From positions 434,001 through 498,000 of the forward strand of contig JAGPNK010000002.1 in the NCBI GenBank assembly GCA_020746835.1: DNA of 64,000 bases, given 5' to 3'. Every line of letters starts with the position of its first letter. The first letter of the stretch is position 1. The notes under the pieces were generated by a model. That model was not told where the DNA came from. It ran no database searches and was given only the letters and a program-made list of their open reading frames with translations. This document shows, in pieces, positions 1 to 11,349 of this stretch. This DNA is from Stachybotrys elegans (lineage: Eukaryota; Ascomycota; Sordariomycetes; Hypocreales; Stachybotryaceae). The translations under genes and the position numbers were made by a program.

Positions 1-1026
1 AAGATGCCTTCGACCGCCTGGTAGTTCGTCCATCCACAAAAGAAATGATCAAAGCCTTGGTCATGGTACGGATCATGGAACGAGAAGGGGAGCGAGTCAT
101 GGATCTCAGCCGTAAGCGGGACGACCTTATTGCGGGAAAAGGCAACGGCCTCATCATGTTGCTGCACGGAGGGCCAGGGACTGGCAAGACATTGACAGCT
201 GGTGAGTACATGATTTTTGCTTGCGCCCCTCAGTTAAGCTAACTAGAGTATAGAAAGGTATGAATTCTTGCCGATGCAGATTTGCCGCATAGGATTGATC
301 GGTGAACAGTGTGGCTGAGATAGCTGAAATGCCTCTCTATCGTGTGACTTGTGGTGAAGTAGGGACAACTGCAGAAGCGGTAGAGAAGTACCTCGAGAGT
401 ATCCTTCACCTAGGCAAAGTATGGAATTGCGGTAGGAACTATTCATCAACGAGTGTCTACTCTCAGCTCACAGCATTCAGTGTTGCTCCTAGACGAGGCC
501 GATGTGTTTCTTGAGGAGAGAAGCATGTCTGATCTTGAGCGCAATAGCCTTGTTTCTGGTATGTTGGCTTAGTGTCTGGATAGAGTCGTTCTGACCCAAC
601 TTAGTGTTCCTGCGAATCCTAGAGTACTACGACGGCATCTTGATCTTGACAACGAATCGAGTGGGCACATTCGATGAAGCCTTTCAATCGCGTATCCAAG
701 TCGCTATTCACTATCCTACCCTCGACTACTTATCCAGGAAGCGCATATGGGAGAATTTCTTCCACTTGCTGTACGACGACGAGCAGGACGCCGACGTGGA
801 CGAGTTGAGGCGGCACACTGAGCAGCTGGCGGAGCATCAGATGAATGGGCGGCAGATCCGGAACATTTTGACCACGGCGCGGCAATTGGCGCTCTACAAG
901 CAGGAGACTCTGACTTGGAAACATGTCGACCAGGCCATGACTACGGCGAAGGACTTCAGTCGATATCTGCAGAATGTGCATGGGCATAGCGATGAACAAT
1001 GGGCCCGTGAAGAGAAGCTTCGGTAG
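1..1026 (+). CDS. AAA family ATPase, C-terminal part (5' end outside window)
   Basis: This is the ATPase core of a fungal AAA protein of the type that often carries an uncharacterised N-terminal region. Walker A GGPGTGKT lies at about 171-194, Walker B LLDEADVF at about 485-508 and the sensor-1 segment LILTTNR at about 640-660. It is followed by the arginine-containing segment after the AFQSRI motif and a helical C-terminal lid. My splicing is exons <1-205, 310-431, 481-558 and 605-1026. The last two introns are clean GT-AG, phase 1. The first intron only keeps frame with a GTACAT donor at 206, or else there is a 1-nt error there. The substrate cannot be told; members remodel proteins or membrane-bound complexes using ATP. 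The family is certain, the first junction less so. Confidence 0.85.
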
Positions 1027-1844
1027 GGGGTCCTCGGATTGGTGTCCAGCAGCCAGCATTTCATGGCAAGGTTTCATGAGATGGAAACAGAAACATTATT
1101 GGATCGGGCAGTTAACGAAGGGGTTGCATATTCTCCCACTTTAAAAATAATAACAATCCTGATATTCTGTGGCTTATCGTGCCTCTATGCAGCCCCTGCA
1201 TCATATCGAATCCGGTTTCTGCAGAGTGATGCATATGAGTTGGGGGCCACGCTCAGCTGAATGGATAATTGGAGTCCAAGGGGCAAGAGATCAGCACGAC
1301 GCCCGCCAGGGAAAAGTCCGCGCCTAGCACCCTCTACCTTTGGTAAGAAATGTTACTTGTCTAGCATACCTCGAATATTTTATGTCGCATAACATGTCAT
1401 TGCTATGATCTGCCTTGTACGTGTGTATTTGTGACTTAGAGCTACTCCTTGAGCCTGAGAAACTGAGCTTTCTTTTCTACTGAAGGATGGTATTCTCGCC
1501 CTGTGAGTATCTACTGCGCCCTGCTTGTCTCGGCCCCCATAGCTAAATGTGGAATCCAGCTGCAGAGACGCCTTGGGGCGCAGCCCAAACAAGCATCTTG
1601 GCCGGCTCCAGGGGGCATCTTCCCAATATGATTAGATTAGCCCCGGGCGCGGATCACAAGGAAGCATTCCCCGTCAAGAACGATCTCCAGACTGCTCGGA
1701 GCCGAGTCCCTTGTCCATCACGCAGTTCTCTCTCTGTTACTTTGCCCGCTTCCTCCCCAAAACGCTTTGTTTGACACCCTCCCACCGACACGCCAAAGTG
1801 CGTCGATCTTGGTTCATCCTTTGTATTTTCGTGGTCGTGCAAGT
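1027..1844. other. Intergenic region, no gene recognised
   Basis: About 0.8 kb between the AAA ATPase stop and the next gene. Reading frames here are short and have no recognisable domain. The distal part presumably contains the promoter of the membrane protein gene that follows. Confidence 0.6.
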
Positions 1845-2924
1845 ATGAGTAGGAATCGTACTGCAGACACACGGCTGGTGGTATGCATAATACGAATCTG
1901 ACCTACTAATGGTGCCTCATGGTTTACTAATAGATGTTCGGTCTAGTACGATGCTTCTCCCCAAGTGAAGCCAGACGACACACCACCTGAAGTTTATAAT
2001 CCAGTCTTACGGCCGGAACAATCACTGCCATGGGAGTCTGTGCAACACCACCATCAAAGCCCATTTAGCAATGCTGCACAGGCATCCGAGTTCCCCACAG
2101 GTATCGCCTCCACCGAGGCTGTCGATTCTGGGAAGAAGTCAAAGAGCAAGCGGTCTATTGGCGGTTGTTCCGTTGTAGTGCTGGTCCTGTCTATCGTCAT
2201 TGCTGTTCTCGCAGCTGCAGTTGTCGGCTTGGCGGCCGGAACTGGTGTCGCAGTGAGCAACTACAACGATGCCAATTCTCGGCTAGACGCCCTCCGCTCG
2301 TCGTACTCGTCGCTGGAGGAGGTCGCGACAGCCAGGATCGTTACTCCAGGCACGGCCTGCGAGAGCTCTTCGACCACAACTGTTTCAAGTGAAAAGACCC
2401 CAAGCTCTACCAGCTCAAACGCTGTACCGTCCTCGACAAATTTCTCCGAAATCACAAACGGATGCTCCGATCGAGCGGAAGATGTTGAGGGTACTACATA
2501 CAGGGTACCGGGTGAGTAATTAATCGGCCTCTTCACTGCTCCTCGACCTGCTTACAAGTCCAACAGCGTACAATAGACCGATTTTTGCCATGCATTGCAA
2601 CCGAGATGCCTCAAATGGACTGCTTTATGCGGCCTTTGTCCCGGATTTCAACAGGTGCATGAACGCTTGCGCGGCATGGAATCGTTACGCCACTTCTCAG
2701 CCCCGATGCGAGGGCGTCGCGTTTGTCCCAGCCTGGACAAATTTCACTGCTGCAGATCAAAGATCTGCCCAAGGTAGATTTCATACCTGGCTGCAGGCTT
2801 TAATGTACCTTCTGACCTTGGGTTAGGAAACTGCTATCTGAAACCAGGGCCACAAGTAGCGGCAGACCTGCCGCGACCTAGAAGCGGACTCGAGGGTCAT
2901 GCTGCGATTCTTGTTGATGAATAA
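1845..2924 (+). CDS. Single-pass membrane protein with Cys-rich PAN/apple-like ectodomain
   Basis: No characterised homologue is recognised, but the layout is common in filamentous fungi. A cytoplasmic N-terminus rich in Pro and acidic residues is followed by a KKSKSKR basic stretch and one transmembrane helix (VVVLVLSIVIAVLAAAVVGL). A Ser/Thr-rich stalk then leads to a module with regularly spaced cysteines (MHC, RCMNAC, PRCEG, NCYL) resembling a PAN/apple fold. Exons are 1845-1880, 1947-2511, 2567-2773 and 2827-2924. The first exon is chosen because the main reading frame has no ATG before an upstream stop. A 66-nt intron (GTATGC, branch CTACTAAT, CTAG) joins ATG AGT AGG in phase. It probably acts at the plasma membrane or cell wall; its function is unknown. 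Confidence 0.72.
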
Positions 2925-3508
2925 GAAGGCAGAAGAAATGGTGGCCAATTATCGCTTCTAAGTTCCTGCCTGCCCAACAAACCACTCTGGCAACTTGCCG
3001 GGAGTCATGGCTGAGGAACGGTACTCAGTTCAATTTACCTTGTCAGCTAATCATCTAAGTGGCTGACTTCCGCTGTCCAGTTTAATGGGAGAAGGCTGTT
3101 GTATAAAGCCTGTGCATGTGTCATTGATGATTCTGGCTTTCGGTTAGAAGTAGGCGCAGAATAAATGTAAATACTGCTTGTAAGCATGAGGGCATGAACT
3201 TCTGCACGCCAAAGAGATCATGAGCTGCCACACTGTCAAGAAAGAAGGCATTAGCTCCATACTAGTTCCTCACAGTATATATGCTGCAAAATCTTATTCG
3301 ATGGACAGCAAGGTGATGGAATTAGTCGACGAGGCAGAGGGCAGATTTTAGTAACCTCAAGTAAAAGGACAGGTACAGAAAGCCACTGTAGTTCTTGAGC
3401 GAGTTCCAAGAGTTTGTGAAAAACAACCCATTCGTACATTAGGATAAGTAATTTCGCGAAGTTCGCATACACCGATCGTTAACGAAGCCTCGATTATATG
3501 AGACAGCT
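2925..3508. other. Convergent intergenic region
   Basis: 3' flanks of two convergent genes (the membrane protein on + and the Baeyer-Villiger monooxygenase on -). AT-rich, with no supported coding segment. Confidence 0.6.
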
Positions 3509-5511
3509 TCATTCGTTCCAGTTCTCGTGAAGCACAGCCAAGTCAATCTCACCAGCTGTGCGCACATAACGGATCAAGTCGGCAGGATCGCCACTACCCT
3601 CTCGAGCGGTCGAGCCGTTACCGAAATACTCAAATCTGTTCTTCTGTGCCCCTCCTCTGCGTCTCTCAAATATAAAGTCTTCCCATCTAGGATCCCGAAG
3701 TGCCTCAGCACGATGGTGGTGTGTCCCTGGCCAGGCAGTCACCACGCGGTTGATAGGGTCTCTGGGCGCAGCAGTATCACTCTCCTTGAGAACGTGCTTT
3801 TGCTTAAACCAAGAGTTGCAGTTGTCGCCGATAACGCTGCCCTCGAAGAAGGCTCCGTTGATGTCGTTGAAGTCCTGCGCCGCTTCCTCGAGGGGGTCGA
3901 GAGACACGTACGACTGCGACTGTATTTTTCGAATTGCCTTGGCGATGTACGCTGCTGCAAGTTCAGCCTGCAGAGGCACGCTGCCGCCTCTGGCGTTGCC
4001 TTGAGCTTGCAACACGAAGAAGTAGTTGGGGAACCCGGGCGCCATGACGCCGAGGTACGACTCTGGATATCCTATAGGACCGTCTGCTGCCCATTTCGTG
4101 CGGAGGTCAAGCCCTGGCACCTTACCGAAGATAGGGAAGCGCGTCGTGAAGCCTGATTCGAAGCCTGTTGCTAATATTATTATATCGACCTTGCGGTGAG
4201 TTCCGTCGTTGGCGATGATCCCTTCAGACGTGACTTCCCTGATACCGGCCGTCACGTAGTCGATCTTGTCGCTCTTGAGTGTCTCGAGGTATCCAGGGGC
4301 CGGCGTCAAGCGCTTGCACCCAGGAGCATAATCAGGAAGAACACGCTGTAGCCATTCCTCATCCCCATCAAGACGCTCCCGCATCGTCTCGATGATCTTC
4401 TCGCGAAGTGCAGCATTTTCAGGGCTCCCAAGTTTATCCCCGCCGCCGAGTGGGAAGTGAAACTTGCTCTCGAGCTCACGTCTGTGTGCCAAAAGAGATG
4501 CTGGGTCATTTTTAAAAGTGTTTCGCTGTTCTTCAGAGTATTCAGGACCTCCGGGTGCATCCTTTGTTGCTTGGTGGAGGTCTTTGACGAATGTTGGCGT
4601 CACCCAAGTCTTTGTTCTCACGTAGTGGTCGATATGATGGACAATAGGGGCAACGTTGGGCACGAGTTGCTGGCCCGAGGCACCATTGCCGATGATTGCA
4701 ATGCTCTTTCCTGCAAGGTCAACATCAGAGGGCCATCTTGCCGTATGTAGGAGCGTGCCCTTGTAGATATCGTATAAGCCGGCAATGTCCGGATATTTCG
4801 GCTGGCTAATCCGACCTTGACAGTTGATGAGGAAATTCGCAGTATCAACGAAGATATCATTTGTCGTAGTATCCTGAATCTCAACGGCCCATTGCGCAGC
4901 TTCAGAAAGCCAGCTCGCCTTGAGAACCTGATGGTTCAACTTGACACGATCCTTCAGGCCGTGTTTCTCAATGATGCGTTCATAATATGCCTGTATTTCA
5001 GCGCCCTTGGGATAGTACTCGGACCACTCGGGACTTGGCTCGAAGCTCAGCTCTGGAAGGACCATCAGCAATGCCTTTCACAGACGCAACAACTTTAGCT
5101 TACGGTATACATGCGCCGGAACATCGCATCTTACACCAGGGTACCGGTTGGCAGCCCACGTGCCACCCTTGTCCATGTAAGTAAGAGCCTCAATAGGCAT
5201 TCAGACTGGTTGCACTCACTATTTGTGACAATCTATCGTAAATTGTAATTTCTGCATTGGGCACCTTGTGCGATAGTAAAACCGCGTTTGAGACTCCAGC
5301 GATGCCGGCTCCGACGACAATAATCTACCCGCTGTTAGCATCATAATATTAACGCCGCATGAGTTCCCTCGCCCACCTTGACTGGAGCGTGGGGATTCCA
5401 CGGTTTAGATTCAGGAAAATGCCTGGCAGCCCATCGTGGGACCGTGGCCTCCTTAAGGGACAAAAGTCGTACGGAAGATAAAGCTGATGTTTCTTTAATG
5501 ATTGAACCCAT
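3509..5511 (-). CDS. Baeyer-Villiger flavin monooxygenase
   Basis: A 615-residue FAD/NADPH-dependent monooxygenase that would insert oxygen next to a ketone to give an ester or lactone. Four exons (minus strand): 5377-5511, 5220-5324, 5104-5167 and 3509-5052. The FAD-binding GAGIAG is at about residues 50-55 and GGTW at 81-84. A type I Baeyer-Villiger fingerprint YKGTLLHTARW (Y for the first F) and the NADPH Rossmann GNGASGQQ follow, then the ATGFESG motif near the C-terminal third. The start ATG GGT TCA lies in a good position after a CAACC leader and gives the usual PWNPHAPVK lead-in to the Rossmann strand. It diverges from the permease gene on the right across about 800 bp, suggesting shared control. 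The substrate is unknown. Confidence 0.93.
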
Positions 5512-6312
5512 GGTTGCACCTTACAGGAAGGACCTCTCAACTTGGAATTACTGGAAGAACCGTCGCAAGGGGGCAAGACAAAGCATTGAATCGAGTTTCC
5601 CCAAGCAGAAACTCGGGTAGTAATTATAAGCTGTGCCGAAATATTCCCTAAATTTCCCTGCCCACGATGAGACCATGAGCCACACGAGAAAGTAACAAAT
5701 CCGAAATCGGCATATAGACCAGGTTGCTCTTTCATCCCATTTGCATCATGCCATCGCCAGGGTGTCTCCCGTCATCGATATGGCTATCTACCTCAATCAG
5801 GATCCCCACACCTCCCCAGAGGTAACGAGTCATGCTGACTTGCGCCCCGGTCTGGCTGATAATGATCCCTGAATGGAAATGGCGACATCGACCGAGCGGA
5901 GGAAGACAGCGTCAATAGCGTCGCTGGGCATCGGGAATAAGGCAAAGTCCATCGCGTCTGATCTTTCAGGTAGGGTATGGATTATTCACATTCGTAGCAG
6001 ATATCCTGGTGCGAGCGAGCACGCGAGATCAGCCAGAACATCACCATCGTCCTAGTGGCATATGTCCTTGGCTGTGGTATGCAGTGGGTCAACAGAAGAA
6101 ATCGAGCGTTTGAAAGCGAGGACATGCAAACAGACAGTTTACTTCTGTCGACCCACTGTAGATAAACCGAGGATGCATGATTTCGCCCATATATTTGAAG
6201 TGGCCGGCCCAGGTACCAGGCTCCCGGGTCGACAGGTGATTCAAGATTGAGAAAGTGATCAATAATTATCACGCCAAGTTTTCATTGAAACCCTCTTGGG
6301 ACGTATCTCAAC
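5512..6312. promoter_or_regulatory. Shared bidirectional promoter region
   Basis: About 800 bp between the divergent start codons of the Baeyer-Villiger monooxygenase (-) and the Dal5-type permease (+). No coding segment is supported here. The head-to-head arrangement is the evidence for co-regulation. I see scattered GATA-like cores but no convincing CGG-spaced dyad. Confidence 0.5.
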
Positions 6313-8077
6313 ATGGCAACCAAGGAGAGTGCTGTTCTCTCCCAGACCACGGACGTTGACAGTGCTTCCACGCGAGAGTCAACGTCTCCGGCAACCACAT
6401 ACGGAGCAAACAAAATTCCAGGAACCACCAAGAGCTTCTTTGCATGGTTCGACAAGGATGATGGGCCGTTTGAGCGGCGAGTCATCTCGAAGCTTGACCT
6501 TTTCATCTTGTCGTATGCCTTCATCGGTTTCTGGGTAAGCAGAATCCCCAAGTTCAAGATGGGCTCTAGGACTGATGCTAATCCCTCTTGCAGGTCATGT
6601 ACATTGACCGAGGCATGCTCGCAAATGCTTACATTAGTGGCATGAGAGAAGAGCTGAACCTGGTGGGAAACGAATTTTCTCAGCTCAACTCGATCTTTCA
6701 GGCCGGATACTGTGTGTAAGTGTTGCCGGGAGGGTGATGCACCTCGGAGACCTCTACTAATCATTGACAACTAGATCTATGATCCCTGCTACTCTTTTCC
6801 TCACGAGGTTTCCAGCTTACTACGTAATCCCTACGAGTATTCTCGGCTGGGGTATATTCACCGTTCTTTGCTTCCGGGCTCAGTCTTTTGGTGAACTTGC
6901 TGCGTACCGTCTCTGCATCGCCTTGCTGCAAGGACCGTATTTCTGCTCGATTCATTACATCCTCGGAAGCTGGTACCGCAGAGATGAGCTCGTTCGCCGC
7001 GCTGGAGTCTTTTATGTCTCTTCGGGTGTTGGAACCATGACGACGGGCTTGCTCGCTGCCCGCATCTACGCAACTTTAGATGGCCACCTCGGCTACTCGG
7101 GTTGGCGTTGGATGTACCTGATTGCTTCGATCATGACGTTCCCTATTGCCATCTGGGGATTCTTCAGCTTGCCTGGTACACCCAGGGACGGGAAGCGCTG
7201 GTTCTTCACCGAAGAAGAGTTTGGGCTGGCTAGGGAGCGAATGGCCTTGCAGGGCCGCCTCGACCCCAAGGGTGGCATTCTGTCAAAGGACACGCTTAAG
7301 CGTTTTCTGGGACGATGGCACTTCTGGCTTCTGGTGCCGTGGAACATTCAGTGGCTGCTCGGTTATCTGAGTATGATCAATGGAGGACCAACCCTCTGGC
7401 TGCGATCACGCCCAGAGTATACAACTGTTCAGGTTAACAATTTCACGGTACGTCATGACAGACAAAAGCCAGCTTGATTTCCCGCTCCTTTTGACAGGCA
7501 GACAGACTGCTAACGCTTACTGAACCAGGCCGTGTCTCCGAGTCTGGGCATCATCTTCATTTTCGTCTTCTCCTGGATCATCGACAAGGGCGGAAGAAAA
7601 GCCATTGTGCCTCTGGTCAGTTTTGCTTGCGGCCTCCACTTCATCACCAAATTTGCCTGGATTGCCTTCGATTCGACAAGCACGGAATACAAATGGTAAG
7701 TGCAGACCTGCAGCTAAACACACCATGGCCCGAATCTGTCAGCTGACAACCTCAGGTTCGCCACTGCCTTGAGCTACATCGAAGTCTCTCTGTCCCCAAT
7801 CAACTATAGCGTCGCCAACCTTGCCTGTGCTGCCGACGCCGAGGAGCGAGCCTTTGTTGTTAGCTCTATGCTGGCAATTTCTACTGCTTTCAGTGCCTGG
7901 GTCGGCATCGTGGCCTTCCCAACATTGCAAGCGCCACGCTTCTTTAATGGCTACATCATGGAGGCTGTTCTCCAAATTACTTATGTTTCATGGACTGCAC
8001 TTATTGTCTGGTACTCCAACCGAGAGGAGAGGCTTGAGCAGGAAAAGAACGCTGGTGATTTTCAGAGCGCAGAATGA
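6313..8077 (+). CDS. MFS transporter, Dal5/Tna1/Liz1-type anion:cation symporter
   Basis: A 501-residue major-facilitator permease at the plasma membrane. Fungal members of this branch carry allantoate, nicotinate, pantothenate or other organic acids. Exons are 6313-6534, 6594-6715, 6775-7447, 7529-7695 and 7756-8077, all GT-AG. The start of the membrane domain reads LDLFILSYAFIGFW then MYIDRGMLANAYISGM, typical of helix 1 and loop 1 of this family. GWRWMYLI with FFSLPGTP marks the end of the first six helices. The long central loop, KRFLGRWHFWLL and the C-terminal helices follow. Its neighbours, a Baeyer-Villiger monooxygenase and a DszA-type monooxygenase, suggest import of the compound those enzymes attack. 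The actual substrate cannot be read from sequence. Confidence 0.92.
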
Positions 8078-8296
8078 GAAACACGGGGGAAGGATAACAC
8101 TAGTCGATGGATTCTCCATCACCAGCCCTGTGATGGAGTTACGCCACCGTGTGGACTTAAACCAATGGAATCCTTTACCGAGAGAGCTACTTTTACCCTC
8201 TCCCTGTTAGTGAAATCCGAAGTTATTCTCTCTTAATAGCACATGTACATTCATCCTTGTGATACACCGAAATGGCTCTTGTCCTCTCCTTCACCA

Positions 8297-8318
8297 CCTC
8301 TAGGGGCCCCTCTAGGGG
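8297..8318. promoter_or_regulatory. Tandem STRE-like CCCCT/AGGGG elements
   Basis: Two tandem copies of CCTCTAGGGG separated by CC, giving AGGGG cores on + and CCCCT in between. AGGGG is the binding core of Msn2/Msn4-type C2H2 regulators (stress response element). It sits about 0.5 kb upstream of the FMN monooxygenase start. Regulation is inferred only from the motif and its position. Confidence 0.3.
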
Positions 8319-8828
8319 ACATTGTAGTACTGGGGACCTGGAGCATATGATAGCCAGAGAGATAAAGCAGCGCCTCTTGGCGTGATAATGGGAGAAGCTA
8401 TTGGTAATGTCGTTATACCTACACATTATGTCGTGATCAACATGCAGCTCCGGCCGGGGTTCACTCCGCAAAGGTGGATAGCTACCGCCTGGTCCGACAA
8501 GCATGCGATCTGAGACCCAGACTGCTGGGATCAGTCTAATTGTCAGCCGACACGAATGGGCTGTTTCCGCGTGGAGACTTCGATGTTGGCGCCCGTTGCG
8601 CCTCTGCGTTCTTATCTCTGGAGGATTTGTCGACATATCATGCCAACATGGCGGCATCGTTAGCGGACTCAGCGCATCCGCTCTACTTCTTGGCGCAGAG
8701 AAGATTCCCGGCGACATCGGCCGACAGGCCGGCTCAAAGGAATCGAAGTTGAAATATTAGTAGAAGATTGTAGGAATAGGTTGCTACTACGATTTACAAT
8801 CCCCGATAGCAGCACTACACATCTTACA

Positions 8829-10598
8829 ATGACGACCGAACTACCCAACCAAAACTTCCCCTCAAGAGCCTTTGTAACCGGCTCATCAACAGTCCCATTA
8901 CCTCTTGATCTTCTTCAGGGAAAGGTAGAGGGGGAACGGAAGTATGGATTTACTAAAAATGGCAAGAAGAAACGTATTCTACTGAATGCCTTTGACATGA
9001 ACGGCGTTGGCCATATCAGGTTTGTCTTGAATTGAACTTGATGGGATCCATTGTTGCTGACGTTAACCAGCTTGGGTCAATGGCAAAACCCTGAAGATAA
9101 AAGCTCACAGAAGAACAAGCTTCCGTATTGGATTGAGCTGGCAAAGTTGCTAGAAAAGGGCAAATTCAATGCGCTGTTCCTTGGTAAGCATCCTGGCATA
9201 AGCTGTTCCATTGTCAATGTCTAACAGCATGCAGCCGACAACTTCGGATCGCATGACACTTTCAAGGGAAGCCATGCTCCGGCCATCCAGACGGGCACAC
9301 AATGGCCTATTTACGACCCTTTTACTATCATCTCAGCAATGGCTGCCGTCACTGAAACTTTGGCATTTGGAGTTACCGCCTGTACCACCTTTGAGCCACC
9401 ATTCAGCTTGGCCAAGCGGTTTTCAACCCTTGACCACCTCACAAACGGAAGAATGGCCTGGGTAAGTTGAGATAACTCATTCCATCCGTCCAAGTATCAA
9501 CATTCTCTAACAAGCTATAGAATATCGTAACATCATGGAGCGACAACGCCGCGAGAGCATTTGGACTGCCTCAACTTCCAGAACACGACACTCGATATGC
9601 TATTGCCGACGAGTACTTAGATCTAGCATACAAGTAAGTGGGCATGAACCCTCGTATCAGTTTTGGATTGAGGAGTTACGAATCTAACGTAAAACAGGCT
9701 ATGGGAATCATCCTGGGCCAATGACGCCGTCGTCAAGGACACATCGACACACACTTACACGACTCCTTCCAAGGTCCGCAAGATCATTCATCACGGCCAG
9801 CACTTCCGCTCTGAGTCGACGCATCAAGTCGACCCCTCCCCACAGAGGACTCCAGTTCTCTTCCAAGCCGGCATGTCTCCAGCTGGGTCTGCGTTTGCTG
9901 CCAAGCATGCCGAGTGTATCTTTGTCGGTGGACCCAGCCCGGCCGTGGTGGCAGGAAACATCCAGCGCACGCGAGCTCTAGCCGCTTCCAAGGGACGAGA
10001 CCCGTACGATCTCAAGTTCTTCACCCAGTTCACCCCGGTGCTTGGCGCGACGGACGAAGAGGCCAGAGAAAAGCTTGAGCGTTATAAGCAGTACGCACTT
10101 GGAGACGGAGGTCTGGCATTGTTTGGTGGCACGTCAGGCATCGACGTCAGCAAATTTCCGCAGGACGAGGAGTTTCCTACTGATCCAGATCATCCTTTGA
10201 TGAAGGACCTGACACCCGCTCAAAGAAACCGCCTCCTAACTCGGCCCAAGGGGTATGACAAGTGGACACCGAGGATCTTGGCTGAATATCAGTCCATTGG
10301 TGGCAGTGGAGTCTTTGTTGTTGGGAGTGGTGCCACGGTTGCCGATGAAATGGAGAGATGGGTCACCGAAGCGGATGTAGATGGGTTCAACATTGGCCAT
10401 ATTGTTGTGCCGGGTGCATGGGAGGACGTGATCAAGTATCTGACGCCGGAGCTGGAGCGTCGCGGCTGGCTTGGCAATGGGGATTACGCCGTCAAGGGCG
10501 GCACGGCGAGGGAGAATCTGTACGGGACACCGAATGAAGCGCACTTGCGGCCTTCACATCCAGGATACCAGTACAAATGGCAGGGAGACGGAAACTAA
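8829..10598 (+). CDS. FMN-dependent monooxygenase, DszA/NtaA/SnaA family
   Basis: A 514-residue luciferase-like flavin monooxygenase of the two-component class (DszA for sulfones, NtaA for nitrilotriacetate, DmoA for dimethyl sulfide). These enzymes use FMNH2 supplied by a separate reductase to cleave C-S or C-N bonds. Exons are 8829-9019, 9071-9183, 9235-9461, 9521-9633 and 9698-10598. Family marks are ILLNAFDMN near the N-terminus, SLGQW, FLADNFG, AVTETLAFGVT (second beta segment), NIVTSWSDNAARAFG and QAGMSPAGSAFAAKHAECIFVG near the centre (given here in parts). The translation from ATG at 8829 extends in frame through all junctions. No flavin reductase gene is visible nearby. Together with the adjacent permease it suggests scavenging of an organosulfur or organonitrogen compound. 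Confidence 0.9.
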
Positions 10599-11026
10599 AA
10601 TGGAGCTATTAGCCTTGCCCAAGAATGGAAACAGAAGCCCACAGAAGACGCGCCCAATGGGGATGGTCATGACTCGAGACGGGAGATCGACACCTCGCAT
10701 AGTATTGTTGTAGCGACAATCGTCAGGTTGTACCACCAGCAGTAGTGTACTCTGTGATTCCTCTCAATAATGAAGTGCTCTAGGCGAGCAGTCTGATGAT
10801 TCCAGAATTTATCCCGGGCAAAGCGGCGATGCCTCATACTGGAAAATGGTCTGGGGTGTAAGATCACAACTACCCCTGCTCTGTATTATTCGTCTTGATT
10901 GGATTGAGAAACACAGCCACCGAATTTAACCCCTCCAACAACAAATCCTGTTGCTGACTCTCCTATTCTTGCCTTCTTCCACGAGACGCATCTGGTGCAA
11001 CCGACAGTCTCCTGCAGTTGCGCGAA

Positions 11027-11348
11027 GATGCTTAACGCCAACCGCCATGTTGTACCACCGGCAGCAGGTGAATATCCTGATATCCGGTTTTTCGACGCCT
11101 GGGTTTCCAACAGCGTGAGTTTAGCCCCGTTGACGGGATACTTTCGCGTTTGTTAGCTGAGCAAGGCTGCAGGGACACGTAGAGACAAGATCCGGCACCC
11201 TCATGCCCATAGAGCTCGAACCTTGGCTGACCTTGGAGGTGCGCAATGCGCTGCCATGATGGCCAGCGGGCTGGCTAATGGCAGATATGTAGGGAGAATT
11301 CTCATTGCCGCATGCTGGCAGGCACAAGTCGAAGCCCGGCATCTTTGA
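11027..11348 (+). pseudogene. Possible N-terminal exons of the CorA-like gene, out of frame
   Basis: ATG at 11027 opens a reading frame (MLNANRHVVPPAAG, DIRFFDAWVSNS). A 44-nt GT-AG intron follows, and the second exon reads LSKAAGTRRDKIRHPHAH, then GLANGRYVGRILIAACWQ, before a stop at about 11347. The reading has coding character and sits exactly where the N-terminus of the downstream membrane protein should be. It is one frame out from that gene, and no intron I can place reconciles them. It is either a broken N-terminus, a missed junction or a sequence error. Confidence 0.35.
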
Positions 11349-11349
11349 C

